Below are positions 10,997 to 25,900 of a stretch of 64,000 bases of DNA, piece by piece (the stretch's first letter is position 1; each line of letters starts with the position of its first letter). The notes below the pieces were generated by a model. The model was given only the letters and a program-made list of their open reading frames with translations. It was not told the DNA's origin and did not search any database. The stretch spans positions 124,001 through 188,000 of the forward strand of contig JASANC010001810.1 in the NCBI GenBank assembly GCA_030248135.1. Reading direction: 5' to 3'. The translations under genes were made by a program, and so were the position numbers. The DNA comes from Theristus sp. LFF4_11. Taxonomy: Eukaryota > Nematoda > Chromadorea > Monhysterida > Xyalidae.

Positions 10997-13900
10997 CTGC
11001 ACAAACGAACGAAATGTGATCGTTTTGCATTAACAGACAACTGCCAGAACAATTGCAAAAGAATAACTACCACTGGCTTTCCATTTTCCGTTCCGCTCAG
11101 ACCTATCATTTCCTTCTGCATTCCCATTGTTCACAGTGAACCACGGAGTCAGAAAAGAATTGGCTCGGCTCTATGATAGAAACATCATTGCGGCAGTGGC
11201 ATGGCCAGTCGACATTTCACTTCAAGAGGCCACGAAACATCAGCGAAATAAGTGCACAATTTGTGCAGAAGTGTATAAGTAGCAAAAAACATCCATTTTT
11301 ATTTTAGTCTCCAGCAGAACAATGAGCAGTAAATTGTTGTGTTCTTGAAACGACGTCGTCACCGACAGAGCAGTTCTGATAACCAGACTATAAAGTCCGT
11401 CTGAGAAGACACTGTACTATTATGTTGCATCAGGTGCACAGTCACAAACAAACACATGCACGCACACAACGGCGGTGTTATGTGAACGTTGCACAACCGA
11501 ATTGTTCACGTGGTCGTTTCATCACAGTCACACACAACAGCAGCACGCGTGTGCGTGTGTTGGTGCCTGTGCAACACGCCTGCATGCAGCATAACAAAGT
11601 GCACGGTCTCCAGAGCAGGCCCACACCTTCGGGTGTATCTCCATCGTGAGGAACAGTCGGAACTGCGGATGCGGCTGCAGCGTGTGCAGCTTCTTCTCCA
11701 ACTGTCCGAGCCAGGCCGGCGCCAGATGCACGTTCTTCAGCAGCACCCAACGGCCAGACTTGGACGCTGCGTTGATGGTCGTGTCGGCCTGGTTGAAGCC
11801 TTCGGCCGAACCTACGAGCAATGAAACAATCGGTATTGCATGTGAACATATAGTTGGGAAAACGTTAGTTTCGTGAAGTAAGAAATTTTGGGCTCCAGTG
11901 CACCAGCATCCGGCGAGCTATCGTGGTCTGGAAATGGACGGAAAAAATATCGCTCATGTGCAGCCTGGTCTGGCGCTAACTTGGTGCAAGACACCTTTCA
12001 GCAGTGCTAGCAATGAACGACAACAACACGACTCAACGAACGAAATTCGAACAAAACGGAATGCAACACTGAGCCAGACAAAAATAGAATTTCACCGCAA
12101 CCAACCGATTGCGATTTCGGTGATCGGTCGATTCTGTTCAGCCGCCAAATCTTGCACTCGCCCACTCGCATCGTAGCCGGGCACTGAGCACAACAGCACC
12201 GGCATTGAGCTTTGGATCTGAGACGAAAAGAAGAAAACCAGTTTCCGCAGAATATCTGCATTCAGGAGGCATAGATTATTGACTGGAAGGACTCATATCT
12301 GGACATTAAACTTTGAGGTGATCGTAATAGTTTGCTAAAAATACCAAAATGTCACGAGACTGCAACGAACAAGTGCTAAACCGAATAGCCCAAAAGCGCA
12401 GCACCTCGCTCTCGACAATGTCGGCCATGTTGAGCACCTTGTCGGCACGTGCCATGAATTGGTCGTTGAACACAGCCGCCACGAACGTGTGTGCCGCTGC
12501 CAACAGACGATCCGGTCGCAGCGACTGCATGCACAGCAGACGGTACAGTTGGGTGCCCACGGCAGCTGCAAAATGGCGTTTTGCTTTTTGGTGATATTTT
12601 TGAAGGGTTTGTCGGATGGGTTATACTCGGTTTTTTGACACACTAGATTTTTGAAGGCAAGGCAATTACTTTTAAAAAATCAGTTTTTCTTTTTTTAAGT
12701 TGTTGTACATTGGATTTGAATTTGACCATTTCAGTAAGCTAATCACCGTGCGTGCACAATTGAACTTTGGCACCACAACACAACTGTGTTTCAAATTTCC
12801 CAGTCTCCATTCTTGGTTGAAAAAAATGGAACGTGAAAAAGGTCTCCCGCGAAACTGAAAACAAACAAGAAGCAGGCCAACAACCGAAAACCAAAGCCAA
12901 ACTGACTGAGCGGCTCGTTCTCGTGCCAGATGCGGGGCACCTCGTTCTCGGGGTTGTCCGAGTGCAGCCACTTGAGCGTCTGCTGTCCGCCCGCAGCGAT
13001 CGCCTTGGCACAGCCGGTGAATGCGGGCAACGCCGACAGCTTGGCGACGCCCTCGCGCTGCTGGCTGCTCAGCCCGGCGATCTCGGGCGCGTTCGTGCTG
13101 CCGCCGGCCATGGTCGCCATCGAGGCCAGGTCGCCGCCGCGCATCACGTGGTCGAACTCGAGCTCGTAGTTCGGTTCGCTGCAAACGAAACGGTCACAGA
13201 AGCGAAGTTCATAAAGCCAGACAAATAAGAATGATGTCAAAAGTCCATGTTCTAATGTTCTACGATTGATCGCAGTTCTTGTTCTCGTTGTTACAAACAA
13301 TACAAAATCGCAATGCTCAGTTGTTGGACCGATCGAGCGATAATGTTTCCATTTCACGTGCTCAGTTTGACGCATGGCACTGGGGATCTTTTGCTGACCA
13401 CAGACATAACAAAATTATACATGGCTCACCAAAGTCGATTTGATCCTTATCATGAACCACAGAGTGACACGTGTTGTGGAAAGAAAACTAGCGGCAATGG
13501 CTGCATTCGAAGTGAACTATCTCACTGATTGGTGGGAGTGCGAGCCAATCAAGCCGCTGAACAACATTCAAGAAAGCAATCAGTGAAGCGACCACTTACT
13601 TTGCGAGTCCACGGATGTAAATGCGCGCTAGTATCATTGCGTACGTGATTTTATCCTCGTGCAGCATACCACGTGCGATACGATTGTAGGCAGTCTAAAA
13701 AAGGTGATCGTATTAAAAATTCGTCCTCTGATTAAAAACATGGAACAAAATTCTGAAAACAGGGCGCTGAGCGCGTCCACGCACCTTCACACCCAAAACA
13801 CATCGGCTTTTGATACTTTTGTGTTTCTGGAAGTGGTGGGGGCTACAAATAAAAAATAAAAATCAACTCAGACCTGGAACAAATCGTTCGTGATCAGTGA

Positions 13901-16900
13901 CAGCCGTTGACTGTAGTCGGAGACGTCTTTCAACGATTGGTTGCCCGAAAGCACCGAGTTGAAGATGTCCAAGAAGAACTGCAGCGAGTACTGGTAGAGG
14001 AAGTGGATCTGTAAAAATAATAAACTCAGTCTAAATGTGTCTTCCCTTCCATTCCATTCCACGTGGTAGGTATTGCGTTTTTAAATACACACAGTTTCGT
14101 GGGTTCGAATGTGGTTTCGCCACACCGTAAACGCATACCGCGGTGCCCCCTCTAACTCGTCAGTGCGACGGGCACCAGGCATCAGATACTTTTTCACTTC
14201 AATCGACCACGAATACTACAGGACTTGACTGTCTTTAGTCCTCCGAGCAATGACTGTATCATGTGGTCATAATGTCCCGCACGCCCACCTGATTCAACTG
14301 TTCCATCGTGAAGTAAATCGCCGAACACGCGAGCGACAACGGGCGATACACCTGCGACGTTTGCTCAACCTCAGCCATCACCACGTCCGTTTCGGCTGCC
14401 TTGCTCTGCACTTCTGCTGCCTCTTTCTTCAGTGTTTCGAGGGTGGTGATTACGCTAAAATATGACGGAGTAGATTTTGTTATGCATACGAAGTTGAGTG
14501 GCTGTATTATTGGCAATCGATATTCACATTTCGTCCGACAGATATATTTGCTGCCGTAATTAGAAAAAAAACACTTACCAACAAAATCCATAGTTCTCGC
14601 CAACCTGTTGTCATCCAAAATGCGTCCCTTCGCCGCATTCAGCGCCTGCAGCAGTGACTTTTCGAGGTGTCGCAGTTTCAGCGCGAACTCGCCTTGCAAC
14701 TTCAGCAGATCGGAGCGTTTCTGGTCGACGTCCGGTCGTTCCGTTTTCAGTACTTGATTCAGGCATTGGCCTTGCAGGCTCGCTCGGGTGACGGTAAAGT
14801 TGACGAACGTCACTCGCGAGCACACGTCTGGCGGGAATTCAACCTGAATCACCATGAAGTGCTTGGTTGGTGGTTTTGTGGCATTTTTGATATCGTTTTT
14901 AAATCGATTCTACCGGTCGGCAATCAATGCAAAAATAGCGATTCGGTTTGTTTTTTCATACTCGCAATATACCTACCGTATTACCTCTATTAACCCCCCC
15001 CCCCAAAATTAAACCCCCCCCCAAAAAATAAACCCCCACCCCCTCGACAAGTTTCCAAATAATCCCCCCCCAAAAAATAATCCCCCATGGGGGATTATTG
15101 AAACCTGTTTGAAACACATACCCAGCGAATTCAGTGGCTGGTTGCAGTGAAAATGATGAAATTGTGCTACCAAAGGCCCCAAATGGATGAGTTAATGGTA
15201 ATTTCATTACAAAAGGCTGTTGTAAAAGGAAATTTCTATGTAGAATAGAAGTTACTGCGACTTCCTTCCTGCCATGGAAGGTATTTTTGCCATTTTGCCC
15301 ACTCCTAAAAATGGTTTCCAAATAACCCCCCCCCCAAAAAAAATAAAGCCCCCCCCCCAAAAAATAAACCCCCACCCCCAGAAGTCGCTGAAGAAATAAA
15401 CCCCCATGGGGGTTTATTAGAGGTAATACGGTAATTGCCAAATTCTACTTGTGGCGAGCAAAATCCAGCTTCACAAACAGTGTTTTTGTGGCTGTCTTTT
15501 TAATGTAACAGCGTTTACCGTCGGATCTCTGGTGGTCAGGAATATCTGGAACGACGGCGACAGATCGATGTCCTGATCGCCAAGTGTGATCAGCACACGT
15601 CCGCCAGTGCGTTTCACTTCCCGATTCAGCACCGGGTTCAGTATCGGATCGTACGACTCGACGTCCTGCACCAGCAGTGGGTTGCCGAAACGAAGCGCAG
15701 ATTCGAGATTTTTGCGGAATGAATCGTCCAGGAATGAGGTTTTCGTGATCTTCTTGTCGGCGAACTCGTTCTCGAGAAACTCGGACGCCTGACCGGACGG
15801 ATCGATGATCAGCGGATAGCTTCAAGAGATTTCGATTGCCGTTTCAGCTTCTTGTGCATTACGAAAGTGAACAATTTCCAGTAAAAACAGCTATCGAACC
15901 TTCTGAGAAACACTGTGCTGTAAAAACGACCATGCGCCACTACCGCTTATGATTCTTACTAAATGCTAATTTCTAAAGTGTTTGTCGTTAAATATTATTT
16001 CATCTCTCATGAATGCTCCTCCGAAGTGCGTTGAATGAAAAACCACGAAACAGTTGCCCTGTTCTCGTTTCAGTTCGACTCACGCCACAGATTCAAACCA
16101 GACCAATCAGTTTACGAACAAAAAGGGCCACTAATTGAAAAAAGCGAACATCAATCGATCACCCCTCGCGCCTTCAAGTTTCAACTTCAACGTGCGAAGC
16201 ACTAACTGTACCACTTCACAAGTTTATTATGCAACCAGCCACCAATTTCGCGATGCATGCACTGACCGATTGAATCGATTCAACATGATCGCATTCTCGG
16301 AACAGAGATCGTCGGCGGGTAGCGAGTGGCGTTGCCAGCGGAGTCGATCGTCCGGATTCGACAGATACTCGACACGGGCGAGGTCCGGGCGATACTGCAC
16401 CGCGGCACGCTCCAGGTGGTCCTGCCACGTGTGGAACAGCGTCTGCCGCAGCTGCTGGTCGAAGTAGCCTGCGAGGTGTGAGAGAAGTTTTGGTTGACGA
16501 ATCAAGCAACAAGAGTTTTGAGTTTGAGAAACTCACTCTCATTCGGTGTCTGTGTTGATGTTAAGCGGCAATAGCTTTAACCGAATGTCAATGTGCGTGC
16601 ATAGCTGATAGCTGCTATCTTGTCAACTTTCAGCACCGTTTCCTTTTTACTATCGAATCAGACGACGCACCTTTCAATTTCAATTGGGGTGTTTTTCCGT
16701 GACAGGAACATCAAATCGAATCGAAATTATAATAACACAATTCTTTTTCCTATTTCCTTTCAGTTCACACATCGAACCTTTTATTTTTATTCGAGCTGTC
16801 CATCACAGAAATTTTAAATCGACTCGAAATTCCCATAACATTCCCCTCAACAAAACACAGCCGAACCGCACCAGAGTACGCGAGGAAGGCGCCGGAGAGC

Positions 16901-19900
16901 AGCACGTCGCCAACGATCGTGTCCATCTGCGCCTTGAAGCCCTCGCAGCTCGTCTCCCAGCGGGTTCGCTCGGAGCCGAGATTTCGCAACAGTTGAATGG
17001 AGCGATCGACCTTCTCTTGTACGGTTGCCAAATCGGCCTTGATCGCACCGGCCTGCTCAATCAGCTGCGCGTACTCCTCTTTGTACGAGGCGATCGAGCG
17101 TTCGAGACCGGTGATTGCCTGAACGTAAAAAACGGCAAAGTTGGGCTGTTTTGCATTTTTTTGTGAGTGGGAACTTAGTTGAGCGTCAAATGCGTGTCGC
17201 TGAGCGATATCGTAAAAATTGTTGTTTTAAGTGAAAAAGTAACGCAAACTCGCTATTTCGGTAATATGTCGTATGGTTAAGTCAAGGTCAGACGTGAAGT
17301 GGCGATTAGCGGTCGACCGTTTTTTGCGCGCGCCAAAACACACTGAATAAACCATGCGTGCTATGTCAATCTGCCGCCAAAACACACTGAATAAACCATG
17401 CGTGCTATGTCAATCTGCCGCCAAAACACACTGAATAAACCATGCGTGCTATGTCAATCTGCCGCTGTTACAAAACGAACACGAGATTGGGATTGAGGCA
17501 ACATACCATGTTCGCGACACGAGTGCAGCGGCTTTGAAAGAATCTGCCTGTACGCCCCTTCATTAACACGTCACAAATAATTTACAGCTAGTTATCACGC
17601 CCAAAACGCAAATTTACAGTATGTTCGTTTAAGCCTGTGACTTTTTTGCAGAATACCGAGCTGGCGAACGATGAAAGAACGGGCTCGGAGTCAGCAACAA
17701 AATCTATTCAACCACAAAATTGGCATTTGATTTCGGCCTCACCAAGCCCGCCATGTTCTGTATTCTGCGATCGAAAAGTGGCATCGTCTAAAACCAAACA
17801 TGATGCGTTCACCTCTTCTACAGCGGCCGCCTGTTTGCGTGTTGCTTCTGAGCTCTTTTCGAGTCGCTTCAGTTCACTTCGCAACGGGTCCACCTTGTTC
17901 AACATGTCCGAGTAGTTCATTTGCGCCCTGGCCCACTTTACCAACGGACCGCACGCTGTGCTGGCGCGATTCACTTTCTCGAACTGCCAGTCCGGATTCG
18001 TGAAGTACTTCGTCAGCATGCCCTCGCGGATTTGTTGGCTGAAGAAAAACACAAATCCGGTGATTCGTGATATCATCGTTTTTTGTAGTTCTGAGATAGC
18101 AAATTAGTTTCACGCTTGCTGTGGCGCAATTGAAAAATTGCTAGAAGTGATCCGAGTCTACAAGACACGACCGGTTCACAAATGACAACATGAATCATGG
18201 AAAACTTTTTGATCGATTACAGTCTCAAAGCTTTAGAACCAACATGAGTCGATCTAGACTCCACCGATGCCGAACAACCCACTCCGAGAAACGAATGAAA
18301 ATAAATGAAATCCGATAGCAGTGCGTGAGTGAGTGTCTTCAGTGATTTGTAAGCCATGTAAAATCGCCACAATTTGCGACATACGTGATCGTTTCGGTGT
18401 CAAAGTTCAGCACTCGCGGCAGAAAGTCGTCCTTGACCATGACACCACGGATCGCCTTCCAATCGGTGCCGACAGTCTCGCCCAACAGCAAGCAGACAGA
18501 CTCCATGGCCAAACGGACCGGTGGCGGCGGCTGCCCCATTGAACGCAGCTCAACCAGCTGCTGACGCTTGATGCCTTGCACCGCTGCAAGCATAAAATGG
18601 CGACTGCATGATTGGACGATGGTGCCGATGACGACGATCTTGTCTGCTGTGACTTTGCCAGACGAGCAATCGCTGATTGGCTGCATCACACCACACTCAC
18701 TCTTTCTACAAATGAGGAAACTCGCATCGCAGCTCACAGTCATGCACGTCTCTCATTGGGTGTAGCAATAGCACACCATGGTCGAGCTGTACAAATCAGA
18801 GCCAACTAACTGACTGCGTTTGTGAATTGAGCTTACTGATTGGTTCAACCAACTGGTTCGATGCAGCGAATCAGCACACCAGACTCGAAGAAACGCCAAA
18901 ATACACAAAGTACACAGCATGACAGCAAAGTTGGACAAGCCAGCAAGCTCAAATTCAAAAGCAGCCGTCTCTCAGCATTCTCTGCACTTCAAGCCAAGTC
19001 TGCAACGATGCGACACACGTCAACAAGCACGCCACGCCCACCACCACCGACTGACCCTGTTTCGCCTCGTTCACGGCCGGCTCCACCCCGGCGAGCTCCT
19101 CCTGCACGGTGCTGTACTTCTCCTTGATCTGTGCACTCTGCTCGATCAGCTGCGCCTGGATCTCCTCGCTGCGTTTCTTTTCGGCCTCCGCTTTTTGTTG
19201 GTCGGCTAACTGAAAAAAAATCGATTTCGAATTCGCTCAAGTGGACACCCTGCATCTGAGAATCATAATGGCGAACTTAAAGGGTAGCGGATTTATCCAT
19301 GAACGAACCTTGTTTGTAGTTTAAAGCACCTGTAAACCCTGTAGCTTTAAAATCTACACGAGCGAGTTGAACACAAGTGAAACATCCTTAACCAGTAAGT
19401 AACCACATAGAATAGACGTCTGCATTTTTTTTAAATTTTTATCCTTTTAATTTTCGTCCAAAATATGATGCCATTTTCACCATTTGCTTGAGTTTCGCGT
19501 TCGCAGCGGCGTTTTTCGCCTCCAGCTCGCGACTCTTGAGACTGAGCGACTTCTGCAGCTCCGTGACTTGCTCCTCGGTTTCACGGATTTTGCTCAGGCC
19601 AACATTCAGATGCAACTGTTGCTCTTCAAGCTCCTCGCGTTTCTCGTGGAACAGTTTCATCTGGGCCAGGAGGAAAAATCGAGCATTCCATTATGTTTTT
19701 TAATGAAGACAAATTTCAAGAAACAATTCAAACAGTCACAAACAGGTTCGTGATCGCGCTATTTTATTTATTTCTTCTTTCAAGCTTCAATTGTGTTTGC
19801 GCGTTTTTTTTTAACATTCATTGTTTCTGACTGTCGACGGTTGGTTTTATTTTGTGGATTTTGTTTCTTTGTGTGAATACCCGGGCAGTCATCTGCCCAT

Positions 19901-22900
19901 TCGTTTGCATCGACTTTTTGCTTGCTTTCATTCATGCATTCACCAATTTCATCAATAATCTTGTGTTTCTTTAGGTTTTTTTGTGACATCAATTGTGTTT
20001 GTTTTGCATAATGGAAGTTTTGTGAATGTGTTGATGTGAACTGGCCGTGAGGCTTACAAATAAACTTGAACTTGAACTTGAACAAGCTTGAAGCTTCACT
20101 TTTCAAACGCTATTGATTAGATTCATTTCTGGTGGGTTATTATTGCGAATTAATGTTATGTTGTTCCAGCAGTCCGATTGTGCGTGACTATCAAACAAGA
20201 AAACAACAATGCAAAAGTTGCAGAAAGCCGCATACGAAGTGGCTGATGAAGTCCAAGAAATGCCGCGGCGTGATGGCCATGACCCTGCTGCCGCGCTTTG
20301 CGAGTCGTGTGTTCACGGCGTGCAACGTCTGATGCACGAACACCATCGCGTTCACGACGGCGTCACGGTAGCTCGGTGGTTTCGGACACTTGGCAATAAA
20401 TAAGCGAATAAATAAAAAATGTCTGGACGGATGGATGGATGGAGAAATTCCCAAAAGCCAAAACTCACCAGATCGCACGCATACGGAAATCCGCCGGGTG
20501 CGCCGTAAGTGGCGGTCTCGAGATCGATTGTATTCGTGAACTCCTTGCCCACTTGGAACAGCGCGCTGTCCGACCAGTCGCCGAACCAGTTGACGACGCA
20601 ACGATTGAACAGCGCCGGCGAGGTGGACGCACGATCGCGGAGGCCGTCGGTGGACGGATTCATGGTGAACACAACGTGCAGGTTGGTGATCACCTGCGCA
20701 GAGAAACGCACGGTTTGGTGCAATGCTGATCAGAGGGGGGGGGGCGATTTTGCAGAAAACAAATGTTTAGCACAACGGTGTGGTTTAGTGATTCAAAATG
20801 TGCTTGCCAAATAGCTAGGGTGTATACAGCAAGACGGAAAAAAATTTCGCGCGTGCGCTCCGTAATCCGTTCACAAAAAATGGCGTATTTGCTCGAACAG
20901 ACTGTATCGGCGTAATCAATCAGCTTCTCGAACAAAAAATTGATATTTTCACACCTGTGGTCAGTTCTATAAAAAGTGAATATTGCTTGAAAAGTGAATA
21001 CCGTATTACCTCTAATAAACCCCCATGGGGGTTTATTTCTTCAGCGACTTCTGGGGGTGGGGGTTTATTTTGGGGGGGGGGGTTTATTTGGAAACCATTT
21101 TTAGGAGTGGGCAAAATGGCAAAAATACCTTCCATGGCAGGAAGGAAGTCGCAGAAACTTCTACTCTACATAGAAATTTCCTTTTACAACAGCCTTTTGT
21201 AATGAAATTTACCATTAACTCATCCATTTGGGGCCTTTGGTAGCACAATTTCATCATTTTCACTGCAACCAGCCACTGAATTCGCTGGGTATGTGTTTCA
21301 AACAGGTTTCAATAATCCCCCATGGGGGATTATTTTGGGGGGGGGGATTATTTGGAAACTTGTCGAGGGGGTGGGGGTTTATTTTTTGGGGGGGGGGGTT
21401 TAATTTGGGGGGGGGTTTAATAGAGGTAATACGGTAGTTCTACTCCAGGGTGTTCCAAAATTTAGACCTTGACAAATTCCGGTTGAATACTAGAACCACA
21501 AGTCCACAAGTTCATCTTTGACCGAAGTTTCCCATTGATTGGATTGATATTTCTAATTTCCACGCAAAACTGTTTGTCTTTGAAGCTGATGTCTCGATTA
21601 TTTTTGCAAAATTTCTCAAAGACTAACTTTTGGAACACCCTGGAGTAAAAATGTTCACTTTTCAAACACTATTCACTTTTATAGAACTGACCACTGAACG
21701 TCCTGACCACAAATTCGTGAAACTGCTGGTTTTGTAAACGGCAGCGGTGATCCCAAATGAATGACTTCCTACCAATCAATCGCCCGCACAGTGCACACTG
21801 ATCCATCGCACACAACCAACCTGATTCGTGAACCACTTGTACATCTCCTCTGCCGAGTCGAGCATCTGTCCCTGCCGTTGTGCGCCCTCCTTGATCTGCG
21901 TCATCAGGGTCGTGTATTCGTCACCCTCAAACAAACCGGGCACTTCGCCGTTCGCCAGCAGCGTGTTCAGTCGTTCCAGGAAACTCGTGTCCAGAACTGT
22001 AAGCGTGACAGATGTTCTTTTGGGTGAACCCGGTCCAGTTCAGTTCTTTTGAAATCGATCAATCCGATTTTCAAGGAGCGTTGTTTTTCCTTAAAAATCA
22101 GTTTGATCTTGCATGAATCTTTGCAACGTTGATCACAAAATTGAATGCAGCTTTGCATCGCGTTCACTTATACGCTCCGTTCGAGTTGTTCATTGCCTTG
22201 AATATTGTGTTCGATCACAGTCGCATGGAATCAATGCAGCCAATCAGCGATCTTAAAAAAATTCAAACGAAAACCCCAAGATTACAAACAACAACAACAC
22301 CGCTCACTGTTCGACTCGTCCATGATGAAGCAGATCTTCTCGTGGCGACAGCCTGCCCTGCGCAACACGGCGCGCAAGTCCTCGTCGAAGTCGGCGGCCG
22401 TGTACTTGCCGTGCACCTTCAGCTGGAACACCGACAGTCCGTTCATCCAGGCGACGAAACGCGACAACGTCGTCTTGCCACTGCCGGACACGCCGATCAT
22501 CAGCAGGTGACCCTGTCAGTTAGTTGACTTGGAGGTATACGACATCGGTGGAGGAAAGCGCGTGCTCGAAATACGATCAATTCCACAAATTTTCTGTTCT
22601 TGAATATAAACCGATGTTGCACATTGATGCGGCGTAAACAAAACTACTGCATCATTATCATATTTGATGCTACGACCAATCAGCGTCGTGGTCCATTCGA
22701 ATGCAGTCAAGCCAATGGCAATTGTGGGTGTGTTCATTTCTCTCCGAAATTCTACAACTTTGTTGGTTTCTGTCGAGCGGTAACGGGGTGCAGTGACGAC
22801 GCTTGTGTGTGGAAAAGACCAACGTCAAAACACACGAAAGCCGCACGATACGTTTCAATCTACCGTTGGTGCAAAACGAACATCCAATTGGGAAAGTCAG

Positions 22901-25900
22901 AGGACTGCTCGCGATTCGTAAAGACAACGGCGACCAAACGTGACACACGGGTGTTGTCAAAGAAAATGACGTCATTTTGATGCCACACGTTTGATATGAG
23001 ATGCACGATACCTGTGGTTGTCTGAAGATACGATCGATGCGCAGCACATGGTCGAGCACTTCGTTGAACAACACCAGCGGCACATCCAGCTCTTCCTCGT
23101 AGAACACCTGCAACGGGGAAAGTTCAAAACTGTGAAACGAAATCACAATTATAAAGCATGAATAACTGACTGGCAAGTGAAGCACTCATTGGTACCTTCA
23201 ATCTCGCCTTCACATATTCCCTCAGTTTCTCTCGCTCCACGGGCATGTAGTCCTTGGTGAGCCAGCACGAATACAGTATGGGTCGGGCCAGTGCCTCTTC
23301 AGCATTGATGTTCGGAAAGTGTTTCAGCGCCACTGTGTCAATGTTCTCTTCCGTCCATTTGCGTTCGTCCGCCGTGATTAGACTGGAACAGTGGGATTTT
23401 GGTTTTTGTGGGATTTTTTGAAACAGTTTAGATTGTCATTTGAGTCATTTGAGCTCAAATGGACAAGTCAATGTGTTTTGATTACGAATCTGGAATTATT
23501 ACTGAATTTCGAATTAATGTCCATGCCGATGTTGGCCACCAACAATCTATCAGCTGCTGCTGTGCTGACCGACTGTAGAAACAGTAGACCGTCAGATGTT
23601 TTATCACGCGATTGACTTAATCACAAATTCAAGTGCCAAGTCACCAATCACTACTATGTAGTTCACGATTGTATTCGCAGTTTCCAATGCAAGCCCCAAA
23701 ACCGACCGATCATGAAACAGGCGCAACGCTTCGTGTGCCCAGATGCGCACCAGTCCCTCGCAGCTGAGTGTGTCCAATGCGCGCAGTGTTTCACAGATGC
23801 CACGCACCCATCGGGTCAGCTCACGTGGACTGTACACGTAGTGCGGCTGCATGTCCTGTCAGTTAAAAAAGGGTGAAAATCACGGTGAAACGTGGAATCG
23901 GTTCAACAAATTTGTGCGGTTTTACGACCATTGTACACAAAAAGCTGCACAGCTCGGGTATTTAAAATTCATTGTTAAACATGTACAATCTGATTAACTG
24001 CATCTGAAACTAAACAGCCATGCGGAAAAACCGCTTACAACAGCAAACAATACGAAAACGACAATACCGACAGGGAAGAACTGGCGGATCTGTGAGAGAG
24101 GAAGGATCTGGTGTCAACATTGGCTGCTCTTGACAAAAAATGGACTGACAAAAAAGCTCGGTTGTGCGTCAAGTTTTGCTGGTGTGGACTTTGGAACTTG
24201 ATTTCCTGGTGCACTTGCCTGTCACAAAAACCACGTGCTGAACAGAACAACAAATACAACATCGAGAAAACACAACAATTCACACCACAACATACTCCTA
24301 ATGAAAAAATCGAGCTGAAAAAAGGCATGCTTGCCAACATACCCTGATCAACTAAAAACCATGGAACAACAATTCATTTTGAAGCCACCATGAACCAAGA
24401 TTAAATACAAAATAAAGAAAAAACGAATTTACAACTAGTGACGGGGTAATTATGTGCCTAAACAAAGGCATATAGTATGAAAAAAACCTAAATGACCAAC
24501 ACCATAGGTTTCCTGTTCAGTCCATACCGGTGCGACGGTGTGGTGAACTCGTGCTTGGCTGTTGTAACATGATGTCAAGGCTCGACGGTGCAACAATGCA
24601 GTGCAGGTTGCTGCAGATGCTGACCGGTTGAGCTTGCACCATGGTTGTGCGTCACGCTGCACCTACACGACGTCGCAGTAACCGTGCCACTGTTCACCAC
24701 ACCCTCGCAACAGTTTTTAGTGATACGGTTCAGTGAAGTGAGCGCTCTCTCTGACCTGTGTAAATCGGTCCTGCGATATCATGTAGAAGTCGACCATGGC
24801 GTTCGTCAGTGGTTCGGCGTACGAGCGAAGTGACGGCAGCAAACGCAGCATCGCTCGATTGAACGTGCCGTAGATCTGCTTCAAGGACACCTCGGCTGGG
24901 TAGTCCACGTAGACGACCGGCACGTGACGCAGGAAACTGAAAACAACATTGTGGCAAGTGGCTCCTCCAGCTGTCATACCTGGATCACCTGACACTTTGC
25001 TTCATTAATCTGGAGTGCTTTGAAAGCAAAAGAAAGACAATGGTCCCCACTCCCCAGATTCCAGGCAAAAACAAAAAATATAGTGCGGTGTGCCGGTGCG
25101 CAGCCCCGAAAACAAAACAAAAAACATAGTTCTAGCTGATTGGCTGATTGGTTGGTGTTGTTTCAATATTCACAAGGTTGATTCTTTGATCACATTACTT
25201 ACAAGCATGTAATTTTAACAAAAACCCAATGAAAACGAGGTTGGAGCAACGACAAACGGAACAAACCGATGCGAGAGCGGCTTTCGGCCGGGGTCAGTCG
25301 GTGGATTACAGGCGCCAACCAGCTGGATGCGTTCGAGCGTCACCCAAGTGTGATCGACCGTGCGGTAGAAACCGTTGTGCTCGACGATTTGACGCAGGAA
25401 GGAAATCACGCGCTGGGTGCCTGTGAAGATTCGGGAAAATGCTGTGGACTGATGTTCATTCATGCAACGTGATCGTATCGGTATGGTCACAGAGTTGAGA
25501 CAGTTCTTCACTACAAAGGTTTGTTTTCATCAAAGATGAAATGACGATCCAGCCGTTCAGCGCGCTGTATTCATCAAAAACATAGTGTAACCGAAACTCG
25601 ATTTCCAAACAACGTGAAATCGTCCTGCCGAAAACAGGACCATTTTTTACTTCTGAACAAAGAAACTACAGATTTTTTATCCAACAGAAAATCCAAATTA
25701 CCATATCTGTCCTCATTGGGCAGGTTGATCTCATCACAGAACAGAATCAACCAGCGTCCCAGTTGAATCGGTGCGAGCACGACTCCGTTCGGCGTGCGAC
25801 GATACTCGCAGTAGTGGTCGAACGTTTTCAGTATCAACTCCGGCGTGGTCGCACTCGAGAAGTTCAGTGCGGCCATCTGAGGGAGAGATAAACAAATCGT

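Larger units (their letters stand above)
20957..21694. mobile_element. Outer foldback element carrying two insertions
   Basis: Terminal arms GTGGTCAGTTCTATAAAA and its reverse complement continue inward for about 40 bp (TTGAAAAGTGAA on the left, TTCACTTTTCAA on the right). If the two TA-flanked elements inside are removed, the arms form an almost perfect palindrome of about 100 bp. No clear target-site duplication was found. It lies in the intron between dynein exons 53 and 54. Confidence 0.65.

Noticed and set aside
14100..14175. GGGTTCGAAT resembling a tRNA B box
   Set aside because: The T-arm does not pair and no acceptor or D-arm was found; treated as chance or a worn SINE.
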